This document shows, piece by piece, positions 46,490 to 56,120 of a stretch of DNA of 64,000 nt (the stretch's first letter is position 1; each line of letters starts with the position of its first letter). This DNA is from CANNBR01 sp964604015 (lineage in GTDB: Bacteria > Babelota > Babeliae > Babelales > CAIQNR01). The notes under the pieces are model-generated. The model had not been told where the DNA came from. It saw only the letters and a list, made by a program, of their open reading frames with translations, and searched no databases. The position numbers and the translations under genes are program-made. The stretch is from positions 62,001 to 126,000 of the forward strand of contig CAZRXF010000001.1 in assembly GCA_964604015.1 (NCBI GenBank). Reading direction: 5' to 3'.

Positions 46490-47770
46490 TTAGTGCATGG
46501 TCGAAAGGCTGTGCACTAACCTTTTAAAGGTGTCTCCGCGTTCTTCGTAATTCTTAAACAGATCGTAGCTTGCTCCCGCTGGAGAAAAAAGTACTGCATC
46601 ACCCGTATGGGTAAGACGTGTGCAGGCGTGCCATGCATCTTCCAGCGTTGTGTACGAACTTGCTGTAAACCCCGCTGTTTTACAGAGACTCATAATAGTA
46701 TCTGCTTCTTTTCCAAAACAAAGAACGTGGGTGATGTTATGAGGTAACTGGTTAATGGCAGGAGCTCGATCGACTCCTTTTGAAAGACCGCCCAAGAATA
46801 AAATGACCGGCTGTTGCTGCAATTGATTAACTGATTGCAGCAGTGATTCAGCGATCGTTGCTTTTGAATCATTGTAATACGTCACCCCTTCATACGTTGC
46901 CACTTTTTCAAACCGATGATGAGGGATGTGAAGACCTGTACACTGTTTAAGAACGGTCTCAGGTTCAATGGAAAAGCGTTCTAAAATTGCGAAAATGAGA
47001 CGCCAATTTTGTAAGAAGGTAACCAGTCCTAATTCTGGTGAAAGATATTCTTCGTAGGCATCATCGGAGAGCCACAACACTTTTTGGTGTGCAGTGTACG
47101 GGATAAATGCTTCAAGGAAGGCAAACGGAATAATTGCCCAGTCATTTTCTTGTTGATGCGCAAATATTTGTCCTTTGGCATGAGCATAGTCAGCAAGATC
47201 ACCATGACGATCAAGGTGATTGGGAAACAGGTTGGTGACAGCGGCAATGGAGGGGGCAAAGGAATGAGAGAGTTCCAACTGAAAACTTGAAAGCTCAAGA
47301 ACAATGACATCGTACTTTTCCTGGTCTTTGACAAGGTCAAGAAGCGGTACACCAATGTTTCCACCCGAGATGGCACGTACCCCACAGCGATTAAAAAGTT
47401 CGGTAAGCAGGGTAACGGTGGATGTTTTTCCGGCTGAACCGGTAATAGCAACAGTCTTTGTGGTGACATGGTCGGCAAAGATATCAAGCTCGCCTATCCA
47501 CTTTTCTGCCCATTGAGTGTGTGGGTGAAGATCTACTCCAGGGCTGGGGATGATGATGTCATTTGCTTCAAGAAACTGTTCAAGGCACGAGGGAGGGACA
47601 ACGAGGGCATTGTGTTTTTTCAAAAGCGCTTGTTGTTCAGGTGTTAGCGGGGCAACTTCGAAGACCATCACTCTTTCTGCGTGGGGGGCTACAAAGGTAA
47701 GGACGCTTTGTCCGGTCTTTCCAAATCCCCAGATGCCCACTTTTTTACCCGCATAGAGGTGGTGTTTCAT
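46490..47770 (-). CDS. murD: UDP-N-acetylmuramoylalanine-D-glutamate ligase MurD
   Basis: A Mur ligase of 426 residues that adds D-Glu to UDP-MurNAc-L-Ala in the cytoplasm. The N-terminal Rossmann-like UDP-binding domain has GIWGFGKTGQSV. The central ATPase has the P-loop AITGSAGKTSTV, followed by GGNIGVPLL and ELSSFQLE. The C-terminal domain has YYNDSKATI and FSPAGASYDLF, typical of MurD. AAAGGG precedes the ATG. It transcribes toward ftsW but is separated from it by three opposite-strand genes. Confidence 0.95.
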   Translation of the reverse strand: MKHHLYAGKKVGIWGFGKTGQSVLTFVAPHAERVMVFEVAPLTPEQQALLKKHNALVVPPSCLEQFLEANDIIIPSPGVDLHPHTQWAEKWIGELDIFADHVTTKTVAITGSAGKTSTVTLLTELFNRCGVRAISGGNIGVPLLDLVKDQEKYDVIVLELSSFQLELSHSFAPSIAAVTNLFPNHLDRHGDLADYAHAKGQIFAHQQENDWAIIPFAFLEAFIPYTAHQKVLWLSDDAYEEYLSPELGLVTFLQNWRLIFAILERFSIEPETVLKQCTGLHIPHHRFEKVATYEGVTYYNDSKATIAESLLQSVNQLQQQPVILFLGGLSKGVDRAPAINQLPHNITHVLCFGKEADTIMSLCKTAGFTASSYTTLEDAWHACTRLTHTGDAVLFSPAGASYDLFKNYEERGDTFKRLVHSLSTMH

Positions 47771-47921
47771 GGCAATGCCCTTTCCATCTGTGTAGATAAG
47801 TCATTTCTTAACGAAAGAAGTGTAGGGAAAAGATAGGTATGTGTCCATGCGCGTTTCTTAACTTTCTTGAATGGTTACGAAATACAGCTTGTAAAAAACA
47901 AAAAAGGGCGTAGGATGCTTG

Positions 47922-47940
47922 CGATTTTTTGAAAAAATCG
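47922..47940. repeat. Perfect A/T-rich inverted repeat
   Basis: CGATTTTTT, one G, AAAAAATCG: a nine-pair hairpin 50 bases before the start of the small exported gene. It could be an operator or a terminator-like structure in the divergent region; the function is not shown. Confidence 0.45.
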
Positions 47941-47989
47941 GGAGATGTCTTTCGGATTTTTACTGGTTTTTATTTCAGAAAGGTTTGAA

Positions 47990-48403
47990 ATGAAGAATAT
48001 TGTTTTAACAGGGGCACTGTTGGTGAGTATTCCGCTGTGGCTGAGATGCTCGGGTATGCCGGAAGAGATGCGGCCTCAGGAGGGGGAGCTTGTTACGCAA
48101 GTGAGCAGGAATTTGACATTCGATGAGGCTGCGCATTGCTGTGTTGAGTGGGCGAAGAAAAGAAACTCAGAAGCGGGATCGCGAATATTTAGGAAAAGTT
48201 TATCTATTGAGTTACAGCTCTACGGTGATCTGGTGCGAATTTGCCTGAATTGTGGATCTCAGGGTTGCACGGTTTTTACGAATCGTCCGGTCGGTGTTGA
48301 ATCAGTTGAAGGGGTTGGGCGTCTACTTTTGGATAGGCTTGCAGGTTTAACGAATCTTTCGATTTCTACAAAATCAAGGAGAAGATTTAGCGGCGATCGT
48401 TAG
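47990..48403 (+). CDS. Small exported Cys-containing protein (137 aa)
   Basis: ATG 47990 has GAAAGG seven bases upstream and begins a signal peptide (MKNIVLTGALLVSIPLWLRC); the longer frame from 47945 has no better site. The mature part has a Cys pair (AHCCVEW), then CLNCGSQGC. The architecture recalls the small Cys-bearing exported proteins between ftsW and murD, but the similarity is weak. Function unknown. The next 240 bases, up to ileS, are G-rich without a gene that I can support. Confidence 0.65.
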   Translation: MKNIVLTGALLVSIPLWLRCSGMPEEMRPQEGELVTQVSRNLTFDEAAHCCVEWAKKRNSEAGSRIFRKSLSIELQLYGDLVRICLNCGSQGCTVFTNRPVGVESVEGVGRLLLDRLAGLTNLSISTKSRRRFSGDR

Positions 48404-48645
48404 GATTAGAAAATGGGGTGGGGGTGGTTTTGCTGCCCCCTGCTCCAGAGCGGATCCCATGTTGGAGGTTCTTTGGCTCGAATAAGTAGGGTGGTGGGGT
48501 GTCTCCTTTCCAGGGGGGCTTAAATAAGCTTGAAATCTGCAGAAGGAGCGGTTTTTCATATTGAGAAATTGCGCCGAAGGAGTATACTCGGATCTTCATA
48601 CTCAGGAAAAAAGGTTCGTATTTTATCGTATATAAAGGGCTTTCT

Positions 48646-51534
48646 ATGGCGGAAATAAAAGACAAGGCCACTGGAACAGTGCACTATAAGGACACACTCA
48701 ACTTACAGCAGACGGATTTTCCGATTCGCCCGAATGCAGCGGTGGATGATGTTGCGCTTATTGCCCGCTGGGAAAAAGAAGAATTGTACGATAAGGCTTT
48801 TATCAAAAATAAGGGAGCGCGCAAGTTTATTTTGCACGACGGTCCGCCTTATGCTAATGCAAACATCCATTTAGGAACTGCCTACAATAAGATCCTCAAA
48901 GATATCGTGACCAAGTCGCAACGCATGATGGGCAAGCATGTACCGGTGACCCCAGGTTGGGATTGCCATGGCCTTCCTATTGAATTGCGCGTGACTGCAT
49001 TGCACCCTGAAGCTCAAGGCGCTGCTCTTAAAAAAGAATGCCGCGACTATGCTCGCCATTGGATTGGGGTTCAAAAAGAGGAATTTAAACGCCTGGGCGT
49101 GGTAATGGATTGGAAACATCCTTACGAAACTATGGCTCCAGAGTATGAAGCGGCAACTGTGAAGGCGTTTGGTACGTTTGTTGAGCAGGGATATATCTCT
49201 CGTAAAAATAAGACCGTTGCCTGGTGTGCTACGTGCCAAACGGTACTTGCTGCGGCAGAAATCGAGCGTCATGATCGAAAAGATCCTTCTATTTATGTCC
49301 AGTTTCCTCTAGCTTCTCATCCATTTAAAGGAATCGATGAGGAAGTAAGTTTATTGGTATGGACGACGACCCCATGGACGTTGCCACTTAACCGTGCGGT
49401 GTTTCTAAAAGCCCATGCAGAATACGTAGCATTGCGCATCAATGGTCAGATTATGGTGGTAGCAGCTGCGCTTGCGGATAAAATCTGCGCCATGCTCGGT
49501 GTTCCAAAAGAGGTAGTTGGGACGTGTACAGCGGAAGACCTTGCAGGAAGAAAAGCTCATCATCCATTTATTGAAAATCTTATGGTGCCCGTTTGTGCAG
49601 ATGCTCAGTTTGTGGCTCTGCAGGATGGTACAGCGTGTGTGCATTGTGCGCCAGGCTGTGGTCCAGAAGACTATGAAGTGGGAATAAAAAACAACCTTGA
49701 AATTTTTTCTCCGTTAAGTCCTGATGGACGATACACAGAAGGTATTGAGCCGCAAGAGCTTGTGGGCATGTCAATTAAGGATGCTCTTGGGTGGGTAATG
49801 ACTAAGTTGCAAGAGACAAAACGTCTTGTGCATAAAACATCAATCAATCACGCCTATCCCCATTGCTGGAGATGTCGTAATGGCTTGATGTTTAGAGCAA
49901 CACGTCAATGGTTCTGTGAGTTAGATCACAAAGGGTTGCAAGAAAAATCACTGCAAGAAGTTGAAAAGCTGCGCATGTTGCCTGAGGCAATGCGCAACCA
50001 TTTACGTGCATCGGTAGGCGGTAGGCTTGAATGGTGTTTGTCACGTCAAAGAACGTGGGGAACACCGATTGTTGCCTTGCTGTGTACTGGATGTGACAAG
50101 GAAATGGTCGATCCACAGATGCTTGCACAGGTGGTCGCAGGGATTGCCAAGGAAGGTATTGAGTATTGGGATAAGGTTGCGCTTACCGAATTGATGCAGC
50201 CTGGTATGACGTGCTCTGATTGCGGCGGAACAAGTTTTAAAAAAGAGCAGGCCATTCTTGATGTGTGGTTTGATTCAGGGGTGAGCCACTACGCAGTTCT
50301 TTCTCAAAACAAAGAGCTTGGATATCCAGCAGACATGTACCTTGAAGGTATCGATCAGCATCGTGGATGGTTCCAGAGTTCACTTTTGACCAGTATGGTG
50401 CTTGAAGGTTCTGCGTGCATGAAAGAAATAGTCACTCACGGGTATACCGTTGATGACAAGGGCCGTAAGATGTCAAAGTCGCTTGGCAACGTAACGGCTC
50501 CGCAAGAACTGATTGATCGCATGGGAACAGATGGTCTTCGGCTTTGGGTTGCCAGCATTGAAATGCAAGGGGATGTCGTGGTATCCAACGTGCTCCTGAG
50601 CAATGTTCAAGAATCATATCGAAAAATTCGTAATACGTGCCGGTTCTTGCTTCAAAATCTGTATGACTTTGACTATGCAAAAGATGCGCTTTCGTATGAT
50701 GAGTTGTTGCCACTTGATCAGTATGCATTGCATGAATTGGCAACTTTTGCAGAAAAAGTTAAGAAAGCATACGAAGAAACAAACTTCACCGGTGTGTATC
50801 ATGCATTTGTGGATTATAGCACCGGAGAGTTAAGTTCATTCTATCTTGATATCATCAAAGATCGTTTGTACACGGACAAGGCGGATGGTCGTGAGCGACG
50901 TTCAGCGCAAACAGTGTGTTGGATAATCCTTGATACGATGACGCGGTTGATGGCTCCTATTCTTTCTTTTACAGCAGAGCATCTTTCGGATTACTACCAA
51001 AAAGATAAGAAAGATTCGATTCATCTCCAGGATTTTGCTCAACTGACACCTGCATGGAGCTTTGCAGATGGGCTTGTAGATCGCGAAAAAAGGGAAGTGC
51101 AGTGGGGAATAATGCGTGACGTACGTTCTAGTGTATTAAAAGCACTTGAAATGTTGCGCCAGCGGGGAACGGTTAAACATTCTTTAGAAGCGAAAGTAAC
51201 GATTATCATGAACACCAGTACAGAACCAATGGCGCTTGTAAAAGACCTTCTGTCAGATATCCAAAAAACGGGGCAGTCACAAGAGCAGTTTTTAAAGGAA
51301 TTTTTCATTGTGTCAGCATGTGATGTTCTTGAAGAAGACATTCAGTATGAAGATGCGATGGATGAAGAAGAGGGCGACGAGGCGTATTTTGAAGATGAAA
51401 AGCTTGGCCTTCAGGTAAAAGCGAGTCATGCACCTGGTATAAAGTGTCCACGCTGCTGGCAATGGGAAGTAACCGATCATCAACATGGTCTATGTGCACG
51501 TTGTGAAAAAGTGGTTGCAGCGCTGAACAATTAG
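48646..51534 (+). CDS. ileS: Isoleucyl-tRNA synthetase
   Basis: A class I aminoacyl-tRNA synthetase of 962 residues. The HIGH-type motif is IHLGT (residue about 75, in PPYANANIHLGT), the KMSKS motif lies near 608 (GRKMSKSLGN), and the editing domain includes WTTTPWTLP. The C-terminal zinc finger has CPRCW ... CARC (from about residue 934), as in the classical bacterial IleRS. An acidic patch (DEEEGDEAYFEDE) precedes that finger. AAGGG lies before the ATG. I looked for a T-box leader upstream and saw none. A terminator follows. Confidence 0.97.
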   Translation: MAEIKDKATGTVHYKDTLNLQQTDFPIRPNAAVDDVALIARWEKEELYDKAFIKNKGARKFILHDGPPYANANIHLGTAYNKILKDIVTKSQRMMGKHVPVTPGWDCHGLPIELRVTALHPEAQGAALKKECRDYARHWIGVQKEEFKRLGVVMDWKHPYETMAPEYEAATVKAFGTFVEQGYISRKNKTVAWCATCQTVLAAAEIERHDRKDPSIYVQFPLASHPFKGIDEEVSLLVWTTTPWTLPLNRAVFLKAHAEYVALRINGQIMVVAAALADKICAMLGVPKEVVGTCTAEDLAGRKAHHPFIENLMVPVCADAQFVALQDGTACVHCAPGCGPEDYEVGIKNNLEIFSPLSPDGRYTEGIEPQELVGMSIKDALGWVMTKLQETKRLVHKTSINHAYPHCWRCRNGLMFRATRQWFCELDHKGLQEKSLQEVEKLRMLPEAMRNHLRASVGGRLEWCLSRQRTWGTPIVALLCTGCDKEMVDPQMLAQVVAGIAKEGIEYWDKVALTELMQPGMTCSDCGGTSFKKEQAILDVWFDSGVSHYAVLSQNKELGYPADMYLEGIDQHRGWFQSSLLTSMVLEGSACMKEIVTHGYTVDDKGRKMSKSLGNVTAPQELIDRMGTDGLRLWVASIEMQGDVVVSNVLLSNVQESYRKIRNTCRFLLQNLYDFDYAKDALSYDELLPLDQYALHELATFAEKVKKAYEETNFTGVYHAFVDYSTGELSSFYLDIIKDRLYTDKADGRERRSAQTVCWIILDTMTRLMAPILSFTAEHLSDYYQKDKKDSIHLQDFAQLTPAWSFADGLVDREKREVQWGIMRDVRSSVLKALEMLRQRGTVKHSLEAKVTIIMNTSTEPMALVKDLLSDIQKTGQSQEQFLKEFFIVSACDVLEEDIQYEDAMDEEEGDEAYFEDEKLGLQVKASHAPGIKCPRCWQWEVTDHQHGLCARCEKVVAALNN

Positions 51535-51560
51535 TCGCGTGCATCTATCTGAAAATAAAT

Positions 51561-51592
51561 TAGGGGACCCAGAACGGGTCCCTTTAATTTTG
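51561..51592 (+). terminator. Terminator after ileS
   Basis: AGGGGACCC, an AGAAC loop and GGGTCCCTT form a nine-pair stem followed by a T-rich tract. Confidence 0.9.
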
Positions 51593-51608
51593 TGAATGGG
51601 AAGAATTT

Positions 51609-53231
51609 TTAGAAGGCGCGGGTTGAGGTCAGAAGCTCATTGATCTTTTTTGCATGCGTATTGAAAGCATCAACATAACCTTTTGCCTCAGCAAGGGCAG
51701 CCTCTTCTGCTGGAGTTAATGGAGCGCCGGTAAATTTCAGTGTCTTATATTCCGTGAAAACATCCGTGAAAGCAGTCAGGTTTTTATAAAAATCGGCAAG
51801 GTACTGCTTATTCTTTTTGATGGCTTGCACATCCTTCTCTCTACTTTGCATTTTATCAAGGTATGTTTCGACTTCTTTTTTAACCGGCTTGAGTGAGATA
51901 ATAAGGGGTTCAAGAACATCAAGATCCGCTTTGTCAGGTGCTGTTTTTGACTTCACTTTGTCTGCAATTCTCATGAGTGGTTCTTTGTTGCGAGCGAAGT
52001 CCTGGTTCATACCGCTTAAATCTTTTTCTATTTTTTTAAGTTGTTCATGAGGGGAAAGTTGGACATCGCCAACTTCCTGATCACGCTTTTCTTTGGTGTC
52101 TTTTCCTTTGTCGTCAGCTTTACCCGCTCCTGCAGCTCCGCCGGCCTTCGGAGCTTTTTGTCCATCTTTTTGCGCGGCTTTGAGCTTTTCATTATTTTGT
52201 TGGAACTGTTGTTGTGCTGGAGAGGCTCCTGAAGGCATGCCACCAGGGCGATATGCAGGTTGTTGCATACCACCACTACCATAGCCACCGCGAGATGCTT
52301 GCTGTGCTTGAGAGCGCATTTGTGGGTGAGTAACGGGGGATGGTTTTGCAAAATGCCCGGTGTTGGTGGTGGAGAGTTTCTTGATTTGTTCACCGGCTTT
52401 TTTCTGTTGTTCCTCTATCTGTTTTTTGATCTGCAGTGCTTCTTGATCATGTTTTTTAAACAAGTTTTCGATATCAGTAAGGAGCGTTTCACTGGTAAAG
52501 GCATTGCTCATGTAGACTTTAAATTCCTGAAGGAGTGAAGCTGCTTTCTTCAAATCTTGGGTACGAGATGCGGCGGTCGTTTTAGCGCTTGGTGTCCGTA
52601 GGCCAAGGTGAGGTACAGTTAAATTTGCATCGAATTCTTCAAGCATGGATGACATTTTACGCAGCTTCGTTTTCAGTGCCGCAAACTCTTTTTCGGCAAA
52701 GTGTTTGAGATGGCGATCGTAATCCAAACGATTAACGTAGGCAGCTAAAAGATCAAGTTCTTGTTGGATCGGTGCCAGGTGTGGGTGCAACGTTTCATCA
52801 CTGGCTGCTTTTTGCCTGATGGAAGCAAGAGATTCACCGAGTGATTTGATCATCCGAGTTAAGGATTCACGCTCTTTCTTGGTTGGTTCATCGATAGAAG
52901 GTTTTGCCTTGTCTTGCTTTGGTGCCTCTGGTTGCTTGGTCGGTTGAGGGGCAGGTAGTGGAGCAGGAGCGGGTGCAGGAAATGTTTTGGCAATTTCATC
53001 AAGATCATAGCCACTTTGTTTGAACATCTGCTTGCCCAGTTCTTCGTAGTATTTGATTTCTTCGGGGGACATTTTGGCAAGGTCATCCATCAATTTATCA
53101 AGCTCTTTTGGGTCCATGCTGTTAAGAAGCTCAAAGGGATCAATTTGAGGAACGTTTTGAACGGGGCCTTGGGTAAACCCAAAAAGAAGAGGCGCGAAAG
53201 TAAAAAAAATCAACGAGAGAAACTTTTTCAT
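51609..53231 (-). CDS. Exported coiled-coil protein (540 aa)
   Basis: TAGGAG precedes the ATG; signal peptide MKKFLSLIFFTFAPLLFG. The next 75 residues contain short acidic helices with DPxELDKLMDDLAKMSPEE. They are followed by a Pro/Ala linker (APAPAPLPAPQ), long coiled coils, a Gly/Gln/Pro-rich flexible segment (GGYGSGGMQQPAYRPGG) and another coiled coil. No catalytic motif was seen. The layout of helical rods joined by flexible linkers suggests a structural periplasmic or surface protein. It is convergent with ileS. Confidence 0.85.
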   Translation of the reverse strand: MKKFLSLIFFTFAPLLFGFTQGPVQNVPQIDPFELLNSMDPKELDKLMDDLAKMSPEEIKYYEELGKQMFKQSGYDLDEIAKTFPAPAPAPLPAPQPTKQPEAPKQDKAKPSIDEPTKKERESLTRMIKSLGESLASIRQKAASDETLHPHLAPIQQELDLLAAYVNRLDYDRHLKHFAEKEFAALKTKLRKMSSMLEEFDANLTVPHLGLRTPSAKTTAASRTQDLKKAASLLQEFKVYMSNAFTSETLLTDIENLFKKHDQEALQIKKQIEEQQKKAGEQIKKLSTTNTGHFAKPSPVTHPQMRSQAQQASRGGYGSGGMQQPAYRPGGMPSGASPAQQQFQQNNEKLKAAQKDGQKAPKAGGAAGAGKADDKGKDTKEKRDQEVGDVQLSPHEQLKKIEKDLSGMNQDFARNKEPLMRIADKVKSKTAPDKADLDVLEPLIISLKPVKKEVETYLDKMQSREKDVQAIKKNKQYLADFYKNLTAFTDVFTEYKTLKFTGAPLTPAEEAALAEAKGYVDAFNTHAKKINELLTSTRAF

Positions 53232-53417
53232 AACACGGCTCCTAAGAATTTTCTTTTATTAAAAAGTAAGGAATTAGTTTAAAAGACGGGTTTTTCAAAG
53301 TCAAAGTCTTTGCCCGGGCAGGGGTTGTTTTCATGTAGAATACGGAGTACAGTGAAAATTGTTGTAAAATCGAGTCAAGCTCTAGGCTCCTGGCTCATGT
53401 AACCGAGGAAACAGCAT

Positions 53418-53561
53418 ATGAAAACATTCCTTTTTGCAAATGAATGCGATTGTTCAGACGAATGCTACTGCGACGATGAAGATGACTGCGACGATTGCGA
53501 TTGTGATTTTGAAGATGATGAAGACGAAGATGAGTGTGATGGGTGCGAGGACTGGGAGTAA
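53418..53561 (+). CDS. 47-residue acidic Cys-rich peptide
   Basis: A small ORF with GAGGA seven bases before the ATG. After MKTFLFANE the peptide consists almost wholly of Cys, Asp and Glu: nine Cys at 10, 12, 16, 18, 24, 27, 29, 40 and 43, in CxC and CxxC spacing, and about two dozen acidic residues. This resembles a metallothionein-like or other metal-chelating peptide rather than a globular domain; it has no signal peptide. Its last 19 bases overlap the start of the Lnt-like gene, so it could also act as a leader coupling translation of that gene. It could in principle be a chance ORF in a GAC/GAT-rich segment, but the ribosome site and composition argue otherwise. Confidence 0.6.
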   Translation: MKTFLFANECDCSDECYCDDEDDCDDCDCDFEDDEDEDECDGCEDWE

Positions 53562-54817
53562 CAGCTAAAAGCTTCACATCGTACGTTCTTACTACTGTTT
53601 CGGCGGCGTTTTACGCCGCTTCTTTTTTGTCTGAAATTTGTTGGTTTTTTTGTTTTTTTTCTCTGTCCCCTCTTTTTCTTATCCGTTCTTTGTCGTGGCG
53701 CGCTGCTTTTTTTCACGGACTGTTGTGGGGATTTGTCGCCTATACCGCTGTGATCAGCGCTCTGCTTGACGTGATGTGGCGCTTGGGGAATAGCTCTGAT
53801 GTTATATGGTACATGGTCGCGTTCGTCGCCTACTTTGCGGTCTTTTCTAGCGTTTGGTTTTGTATTGCACGTATGGTGGCGCTTCTAACACAGTCATGGC
53901 AAGTAGGGTGGTTGGTAAGCTCGTTTGTTTACTGGGCCTGGGTGCAGGTTGGTTTTTTTTATTTCATCACGGGACGGTTGCAGGGATACGGCCTCGCGCT
54001 GCCCTTTGTGCCGGTGATGGAATACCCTGCATTGCTTTCATTCTTACCCATGATCCGGTGGTGGGGAATGCTTGCAGTGCTGCTTGTGGTTTACCTGGCA
54101 GTTGCTCAGAAAAAATGGTGGCTGATAACGCTAGGCATTCTTTTTTTTGCAGGAAGTTACGGATATGCGATGTGGCACAAGCAGGAAGAAAAGAAGTGTG
54201 AGAATATTGCTCTTATTTCAGGAAGGTTTGTATCTGCCATTGCGTATGAACGGGCCCATGAAGTCTGTGAAAAGTTGCTTGAAGCGGAGCGACAAAATCA
54301 CCAGGCACAACTGCTTGTGCTGCCAGAATCTGCGTTTCCGCATCCTTTAAATGAGCATGGGTATGCGCTTGAGATGTGGTCGAACAATGGGAAGTTGCAC
54401 GAAAAATATCTGGTCGTAGGAACTCATTATGCGTGTGAGCGATGCGGGAGTTTGCATAACAGTGCTTGTGTTATTCATGCAGGGCACGTGATCTACCGAT
54501 ACGATAAGCGTTGGATGCTGCCGTTTTTTGAAGAAGAGGTTTTTGCCACCGGGGAATCTCCTTTTTTACACGACAAAAAAGAGATGCAGTCTGGGTGTAA
54601 GCAAGAATCGATCTTTGCGATTCCTGAAGTAGGACTGGTTAATTTCTGTATCTGTTCAGAACTTCTCTGGGATATGCCGAAACAAAAAACGGTGATCGCA
54701 TTGGTCCATGACGGGCATTACCGTTATTCGTACTTTCCTCGCCTTTTTAAACGGTATGCGCAGATGCGATCTTTAGAGAAGCAAAGTCAGCTGCTCTACT
54801 GTGGGTGGAGGATATAA
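53543..54817 (+). CDS. Apolipoprotein N-acyltransferase-like (Lnt) membrane enzyme
   Basis: A protein of about 424 residues from GTG 53543; the exact start is uncertain. The N-terminal half has about six to seven TM segments; the C-terminal half is a nitrilase (CN hydrolase) domain outside the membrane. The triad is visible: Glu in VLPESAFP, Lys in YDKRWMLPF (Lnt usually has HLVPFGE next to it), and Cys in FCICSELLW. Lnt adds the third acyl chain to lipoproteins. The protein is shorter than E. coli Lnt (512 residues) and diverged, so it may be a minimal or specialised version. Lipoproteins and a LolC/E-type permease elsewhere in the window fit this role. It ends at a bidirectional terminator. 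Confidence 0.8.
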   Translation: MRGLGVTAKSFTSYVLTTVSAAFYAASFLSEICWFFCFFSLSPLFLIRSLSWRAAFFHGLLWGFVAYTAVISALLDVMWRLGNSSDVIWYMVAFVAYFAVFSSVWFCIARMVALLTQSWQVGWLVSSFVYWAWVQVGFFYFITGRLQGYGLALPFVPVMEYPALLSFLPMIRWWGMLAVLLVVYLAVAQKKWWLITLGILFFAGSYGYAMWHKQEEKKCENIALISGRFVSAIAYERAHEVCEKLLEAERQNHQAQLLVLPESAFPHPLNEHGYALEMWSNNGKLHEKYLVVGTHYACERCGSLHNSACVIHAGHVIYRYDKRWMLPFFEEEVFATGESPFLHDKKEMQSGCKQESIFAIPEVGLVNFCICSELLWDMPKQKTVIALVHDGHYRYSYFPRLFKRYAQMRSLEKQSQLLYCGWRI

Positions 54818-54849
54818 AAAAAGGGACCTTTAAAAGATCCCTTTTAGTT
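54816..54849. terminator. Bidirectional terminator between convergent genes
   Basis: AAAAGGGA (54819-54826) pairs with TCCCTTTT (54838-54845). A-rich and T-rich flanks serve both the Lnt-like gene and the convergent minus-strand gene. Confidence 0.85.
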
Positions 54850-54866
54850 TGTTTCACGAAGTGAAT

Positions 54867-55955
54867 TTATTCTTCTCCACCGCCAGTTCCCATTTCTTCT
54901 GCTAGAGCTTTATCAGCGGCTTCCTGAGCAGCAGAGCGAGGTGCGCGCGGTTGTGGTCGTACCAATGGAGTAACAGCTAAAGCGGGCTCATTTCCACCCG
55001 TTTCATTTCTACTTAATGCCGCCACGAAACTATCCCTCTCCGCTTGTGTGAGATGGTCGGTCTGTAGAAGTTGTTCTATTTCAGTCGTTAATTCCTGGCG
55101 ATCGCTATTGGGGAGGTATGAGTTTGCAAGGAGTTCTTGTGCCTCTTTAAAAAGGGTTGCTCGCGAGTCGATGATACAGTTGTTGAATTCAGTGTGTATT
55201 CCTCGACGAATTGCCTTAAGAGGTCGTAGTACCATTTTTTTTGCCCAAAATTCTTGGCTTTTTGTTTCTACATCAATCATCTTTCTTAATTGTGCAATTA
55301 TTGCATCGATGTCGGCATCTAAAGTTACATCGGTTGCTTTTTCCAGATAATGGGGAATAGTCGCATCGTATGGCCATGTTCTAATCGATACCGGATTGAG
55401 TCGGCCGAGATGGTTCGCGTAGTTGTCAAGAAGCAACTTGAGTCGTTGACGTTCTTCGCTCGCTCTTGCTGATCCAAGAACGTTTCTTATAGCATCATCT
55501 TGTACATCAAAATAGGGGTCAGGAGAGTGAATAGATAGTACATTATTAACATAGGAGTAAGGATAGCGAATATTTCCGTCTACCATATAAAAGCGAATAA
55601 ACAGGTCTTGCACCCGCATACCTCGACTTGCAAGTATCGCAAAATAATTTACGAATGCTTGTCGTTGTAAGATATATCGGGCTTCATCAATTCCTATGTT
55701 CCCTGTCCTTGCAACATTCCTTGCTTCTTCCTCAATTTGTTCTTGATTCCAAAAATCACGTGTACCTATATAACCTCTGTCTGTGTCTCCTCCACTGCCT
55801 ATCATGTCTTCGGGATTTTCGAAAAGACTGTGTTGCGCTCTTTCTCTGGCAGATTGAAGATTCATCCCAAAAGGAAGATGAATTTCTGCGTGCATTGCGT
55901 GCAGAGATCCTGCGCTGGTTATTAAAATTGTAAGTATCAGTAACTGTTTTTTCAT
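54867..55955 (-). CDS. Exported helical protein of unknown function (362 aa)
   Basis: AGGAG precedes the ATG; signal peptide MKKQLLILTILITSAGSLHA. The mature protein is mostly helical with Asp/Glu/Arg-rich segments and a C-terminal Pro/Ala/Gly-rich acidic tail (AEEMGTGGGEE). No family was recognised. It stands alone, convergent with the Lnt-like gene and divergent from the small peptide gene at 56121. Confidence 0.8.
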   Translation of the reverse strand: MKKQLLILTILITSAGSLHAMHAEIHLPFGMNLQSARERAQHSLFENPEDMIGSGGDTDRGYIGTRDFWNQEQIEEEARNVARTGNIGIDEARYILQRQAFVNYFAILASRGMRVQDLFIRFYMVDGNIRYPYSYVNNVLSIHSPDPYFDVQDDAIRNVLGSARASEERQRLKLLLDNYANHLGRLNPVSIRTWPYDATIPHYLEKATDVTLDADIDAIIAQLRKMIDVETKSQEFWAKKMVLRPLKAIRRGIHTEFNNCIIDSRATLFKEAQELLANSYLPNSDRQELTTEIEQLLQTDHLTQAERDSFVAALSRNETGGNEPALAVTPLVRPQPRAPRSAAQEAADKALAEEMGTGGGEE

Positions 55956-56120
55956 AATAAGCTCCTAATTATTTATAGTATTTCAATTTGAATATAAATA
56001 AGTTTCTTGATTGATTGCAAGGGTTGCTTACGGAAAGGCTTGTCTTGAGCAATTCTCTAGAAAAAAACGTGAAATATTTTTATACTTGAAATAGATGGTT
56101 TCATTGTAAAGGGGATCAAC

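Noticed and set aside
48404..48645. T-box or other riboswitch upstream of ileS
   Set aside because: No T-box sequence, specifier stem or antiterminator could be found in the G-rich leader.
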